Positions 59,206 through 64,000 of a stretch of DNA of 64,000 bases are shown here, one piece after another (the first letter of the stretch is position 1; each line of letters starts with the position of its first letter). This DNA is from Chalara sp. BL73 (Eukaryota > Ascomycota > Leotiomycetes > Helotiales): NCBI GenBank assembly GCA_918026815.1, contig CAKJVC010000006.1, positions 620,001-684,000 on the forward strand, read 5' to 3'. Under the pieces are notes generated by a model. That model saw only the letters and a list, made by a program, of their open reading frames with translations. It ran no database searches and was not told the DNA's origin. The translations under genes were made by a program, and so were the position numbers.

Positions 59206-62166
59206 AGTGCTATACAGCCTTTCAGTTTAGCGCCGGGTCGAATCCTTTATGTGGTGTTTGGTGCTTGGGTGATTGCATATGTATTTTTGGAATGGTATTT
59301 CTTCTCTCACTTCAGCTGGAAGGATCAGCTCGAAGGATTAGTCTTTAATAGTGTTTATTTCTCGTCTTGACTCTAGATAGACTCTGATGGCAGGGAGTCT
59401 GTGCCGTTGGTATACCGATTCTTTTGGTTGAAAAAAATATGGTATAGTATCCCAGGGCAGTAATTTACCCGCTTGGTTGGATGCTTTTGGGACATCTTAG
59501 TCTGGGAATTGGTAGGATAGGTACGGATCACAATGGACGGTGTTCGGGTTAAACAACTAGGTATTATCGTCCCAAGCTAGTTATATAGGGCAGTGTTACA
59601 AACCGATAGTTCAAATTCAAAATTATCCGAATCAAATCAAAGCAAAGCAAATAAGGGAAAAATTTATGCAAATTAGATCGATTCGCAAAGTCCGGATGTA
59701 TTTAGATATCTCGTTATTCGGGTAATCGCTGCAGCGTTAGTTTAGCTTGGTTACTTTTTTTAATCTGCTTAGTCGAGCTAGCTATTTTGCGTCGGATACA
59801 GTGCTTTGTTTTTTGCATAGCGCAATATAAAGTTTGCTTTTACTTGTCGTGGTAACTATAGAAATATAGATTATTTCTGTATCGGCTTTGTAATAAACAG
59901 CAGTTCCACGAATTTATTCCCCTACTTTAGAAGTGTTAGAGTTTATTATAATCAACCAAAAAGCCTTCATAGCTTTTGTTACTATTTGATATTGTGGGAT
60001 CACTCTGCCCGTGGCAACACCACGTAATAACTACGTAGTTACCTGTTAGGTTAAATGTGATTGATTGTAGAAGGTTGAATGAAGGGATGGGGATGTCAGA
60101 AGTATGATATTAAGAGAGGTATCACGTCGATAGAATACGGGTTGTTGAGTGCTTGTATTGTATGATCTGTATCTACGTTGTTTTTTTTTTTTGTTTTTAT
60201 TATTATTAAATTCCTTAGTCATTTAGCTGCCTGAGGCGCTATGTAGACGTAACTATATATAGACTACTGTACAAATTTACTCACGTGCTTCCAATTAGGT
60301 AAGCACCGCTCCAGACCTGAAGGAAAAGCTCTCAAAATCAAAATCAAAATACAAAAGAGATATCAAATAACGCCATCAAACCCTCCCCTTGTATCTACGT
60401 TGTAGACATTAAAAATTGACTAATTCCTTGGCATATTACGCAAGCCAATTCCGGACAGGTTGATATGCCTCTCGTTTAGTCACGTGACGCAATCACATGA
60501 CTCATCCCCATTCAGTAACTAATCTATTCTAGAAGTATTGATACAAACAGATATGCTTGAAGCACAAGATCAGGAACAGGATCCAACACGAAACTAGGGT
60601 GTAGTATAAACGTAGCATATTCGGGCATACACCAGTAGGCCAAAGCCTTCTCGATACATCGTCAATAGAATAGAATATATAAGTGTGAGATGGCTGAATA
60701 ATAATATTATTGATGTTTGTGGTTCTCATACAAAAGCAAAGGCTTATATACAAAATCAATCTCCTCTGGTCACATGACTAGCCAGTTGGGTGTATACATG
60801 ATGACATGACATAGGAAAGAAATCAACCCCACCACAATAGTGCAATTTCCGAATGCTAAGAAGGCATTAACACCACTTTCTTCTGTGTTTGCGAATGGAA
60901 TACTCTGAAAGGGGATCTCAATCAATGCTACTGTATCAGGTGTAGTCGGCCCAAAGAAAAAAAGTGTTTACCGTTACTTTCATGGTAGGTTTAAATAAGT
61001 TAGAAGAGCTATTAAAGCCGCTATAAACCGTAAACGGAACAGTAGAAAGTGTTAAAATCATGAATCCTGGGAGAAATATTTTAAAAAGCTCTAGAAGCCA
61101 GGGGGCGTGGTAACACCTAGGATCTTATACTATCGTTATAGCGCAGTATGCAATTCGGTTAGTTAGCGACGAGATTCAGAAGTATAAGTCATGCAGTAGA
61201 TTCCAGGTGTAAGATCTTAAATTTATAAACCATATCCAAAGATCTAAAACAAGCACAAAGACTTTCTATAAGTAGCATTTTCTAAAGTAGACGTTTCGTG
61301 CTCAACTCAATAGAGTATTTATACTATTTATTGGAAATTCCGATACGTGATATATCTACTTCTTCCTAAGCTTCCCAACTTAAAAATAAGACCTTCTGTC
61401 TATCAGCTGACGAGACCTATAAATTGTAATACGCAGGTTTTTTAACCCACTTTGTAAGCCTGTTTGCCTTTTGCCTTACGGATAGGTAAACTTGCATCAT
61501 TACATTTCTGCAGTCTAATAACCAGGCAAATAGTCGGACGTACACCCATAGATAGGCGAGAAGAGAATATAATAACAGCAAAATGAGACTGATTAGCCGA
61601 TACTGGCAACCTAGCTTTTGCTTTCTAGACTGTTAATACATTGGCTTCTATGTAAGATCCTTAAATAATTGAAAAAATAACTCCTCGGGATTATCTCTAA
61701 ATATTAGGTAGGTATTCCCTTCCAAAAATACTGCTCGAAGTACTAAAATCGCCGAAACTAATCCTTTCCCTCTACGGGCTCCAAAACAACCCCAACATCG
61801 ATCCTAGCATCCTTGCAATTAGATGGGCCAGCGCCATGCATCATAAGCAAAGCTCAAATCTCCTAGAATGTGCCCATCCGGAAATCAGCTAACCAGATGT
61901 CGATAGCATCCCTTGTCTGCCGGTCGTATTTATAGCCTCTAAGCCCGAACTCTCCTGCCACTCAATTTTCCTAAGACGTCTCTCAACTTTCAGTAAGCTT
62001 GTTCGTAACTTAGGCCATGATTCTGCCTTTGATGTTTGCGGGGCGATGATGGAATGCATTCGCAACATGCACCCTTCTGCTTTTGATCACCTCATGGCGC
62101 GACTGAAACGTTCTCGTATAGGTGGTTCGGTCACTGACGACAAAATCAAAATATTTGTCCAAGGCT
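59206..62166. other. AT-rich gene-free region
   Basis: This 3-kb stretch is AT-rich and has no supported gene. It contains a T run (60181-60192), a perfect short palindrome TAACTACGTAGTTA near 60028, and a word GTATCTACGTTG that occurs at about 60169 and 60392. No terminal repeats or transposase frame were found. The 3' region of the HET gene ends at its right edge. Confidence 0.4.
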
Positions 62167-64000
62167 TCACCGAAGCTCAAAGGTCACGACAGGCGTGCCA
62201 GGACTCCTCCCTCGTTTGACATCCTCGGTCGCTTTTCCCCACATAATTTGCTCATCCATGACATAGGTATCACCCATGAACAAATAGTGGTTGCACACCG
62301 GCCTGACGATGAAGGGCGGCCTGCCTCCAAAAAGTACACAGACTTCGTCGCCTGGCTGCATGAATCTTGGTCCGATTCCAAGGTATCCTGACCTGTACAG
62401 CTTTGTTAGCAATCAGGAACGACAAGCGCAGCAACTAAAATTCGCGAAGACTAACCTGGTAAGGTAAAACCTTCTGTTGTGGCAGAAGATCTTGGCAATT
62501 CGATTAAATTTGGCTGCATTTCCGTTTTGTGCTTCCAAATTAATCGTGGCATAATGAGGAAGAGTTGTGGTATCGAGCGGGGTGTTTTCAAGTATGAAAG
62601 CGGCTGCGTCAGCTCTCGCTTCCGCCTTGAATGTAGGAAGTGCTGCGTCACCCATTGCGGTGGCGTTTGACACACTCTGGAGATTCATTCCAAAGACGAT
62701 TGTACCCAAGGGAGAGGCTGCCGCCGCGAGAAGGAACGCCATGTCGAGTCTATCTCCGTTTCTGTACGAGCGCATGATCTCATCTTCCGTGTGCGGAAAT
62801 AGGGGGAAATCAAATAGTTGCCGCCAGATTCTCTCCGCTGGCCATTCCTCATGAAGTGCAAACGCCATAGCATCGGTGACTCTAACTACCCGATCAATCT
62901 TGAAGCCTTCCACCTTGAGTTTGTCAGGCTCCCTAGGTGGAATGTGAAGGGAATTGTCCTCCACATTTGCGAAATAGCGAAAGTGTCCATTGGAGAAACC
63001 TGCAAGAAAAATACCAATGGAGAAGATAGACACCTGTCGCGGCTCATTCCAGTTGGGGATCCAGGACGGGGATTTTGCTGGGTCAGGAGGTGACGTATGT
63101 TGTACGTGTGATAGGACATCAAGAAGACGAGGACTTGCTCGTATGAGAAAACGTGTGAGGTCTCGAAACACTACGCTGACGTCCTTCTTGTAATTTGGAA
63201 CCAGAGCGTCGGGGCGGCCAAACTCACGGCTTCCAGCAGGAGCGTTAGAATTAACAAATTCCGATATGCCTTTGTAAGCCTTTCGAAGAAGACGCAACTT
63301 CAAAGAGTTATTGTCGCCCATGACCTTAGACAAGGCAAGATCTGGGGAGACTCCCTCATCTGAGACGCCGAAGAGTGCGAAGACTTTGTCCCGAGGGTCA
63401 GTCGCTTTGAAATCTCTTGTTCCAGCCAGCATACTTAATAGGGGCCCGATGGACCCATAAAGTCCGCTTTGAAATCTCATCTGCCGCACTACAGGAATGT
63501 TTGCCCAGAAAACGAGTGGCTTGTCAGGAATGAGTTTACCACGGATTTCGACGACGAAAGATACAAGCTGGAGAAGATCAAAAAAGTCCATCTCTTGATC
63601 TTCACTCTTAGCGATGCATATTTTTGATGCCGCAACCTCTTGTACACACCAGATGCGAGTAAAGTACTCCACATCGAACAGCTCAGATACATAAAATGTC
63701 CCAACCTCATACTCATCCTTTGTCATCCCCAACATTGAATGAACGTCGGGCAATCCTAGAAGTAAAAATTAATCACAGCGAGATTAACGCCAAGTTAGGA
63801 GCTAGTACCGGTTTCCAGTGCATTTGGCGGCAGATCCTTCAAAACCTGCATCCTCCTGGCAGTTTCAAAGGCTTGATCCATACCGGGCTGTTTTGGCCCC
63901 AGCCACACGATAGCTCGAATAGCGTGTGCGTATACCACTGTGATTGGTTAGCCATAGCTCCCCAACAAATAGGTCACGCAAGTTCAACTGCAGTAGTCTC
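62167..64000 (-). CDS. HET-domain protein, 5' end beyond window
   Basis: This is a second heterokaryon-incompatibility family protein. Exons seen, 5' to 3': 63809-63937, 62456-63755 and 62167-62392; more coding sequence lies beyond 64000, and a short piece before 63960 may be an earlier exon. The visible part holds the second half of the HET domain, with YAHAIRAIVWLGPKQPGM and the motif TRIWCVQEVAAS. Then come the family motif GTRDFKATDPRDKVFALFG, a DALVPNYKKDVSVVFRDLTR block and SPSWIPNWNEPR. The C-terminal module is RRFYLT joined to RSGYLGIGPRFMQPGDEVCV and LFGGRPPFIVRPV. The last junction uses a TACAG acceptor, without which the conserved tail would be lost. No stop or frameshift interrupts this copy, unlike the one at 30.7-33.5 kb. 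Confidence 0.87.

Noticed and set aside
59235..59245. GGGTCGAATCC resembling a tRNA T-loop
   Set aside because: No matching acceptor, D or anticodon stems could be folded around it.

Overview
The window looks like nuclear DNA of a filamentous ascomycete (Pezizomycotina). Genes are split by many short introns, mostly about 45-75 nt, with GT/AG ends and CTAAC- or CTGAC-like branch sites. Families typical of these fungi are present: NST1, HET-domain proteins, Zn2Cys6 regulators, a fungal rhodopsin-domain membrane protein and a fungal CorA-like protein. The class is not settled; Leotiomycetes is only an impression. Exon joins below were worked out by hand from splice motifs and frame continuity. 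For nearly all complete genes the exon lengths sum to a whole number of codons.

Region 1 (about 0.9-24.5 kb) is mainly housekeeping. It holds mitochondrial ribosomal protein mL40 (+), Rho2 GTPase (-, with a 6-nt microexon), stress-response protein NST1 (+), an Msb3/Gyp3-like RabGAP (-), a Ubc14-like E2 (-), a BTB/POZ protein (-), a FAR-17a/AIG1-like membrane protein (-), signal peptidase SEC11 (+) and a bacterial-type glutathione S-transferase (-).

Region 2 (about 24.5-38 kb) is accessory. A SAM O-methyltransferase (+) converges on a Zn2Cys6 regulator (-), and two diverged copies of a non-coding repeat lie outside them. Next come a HET-domain gene whose 5' part is broken by a stop and a frameshift, one unrecognised plus-strand coding-like segment, and several kilobases of interrupted frames that look like gene remains.

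Region 3 (38.3-51.1 kb) is a compact set of metabolic genes: an alpha/beta hydrolase (HSL type, -), an NmrA-like NAD(P)-binding protein (+), a DHA1-type MFS transporter (-), a Zn2Cys6 regulator (+), a stand-alone TOXD/LovC-like enoyl reductase (-) and a Baeyer-Villiger monooxygenase (+). No PKS, NRPS, terpene synthase or prenyltransferase is visible. A BVMO (ketone to ester), an esterase, reductases, an exporter and a regulator together suggest either a catabolic/detoxification cluster or tailoring genes that serve a backbone enzyme elsewhere.

Region 4 (52.4-64 kb) holds a CorA-like membrane protein (+), a seven-helix rhodopsin-domain protein (+), about 3 kb of non-coding DNA, and a second HET-domain gene (-) cut by the window end.

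Three introns with GC rather than GT donors are supported by frame and by family sequence (GST, O-methyltransferase, BVMO). Conventional gene finders would mis-model these three genes. No tRNA, rRNA, CRISPR array or intact transposon was recognised.
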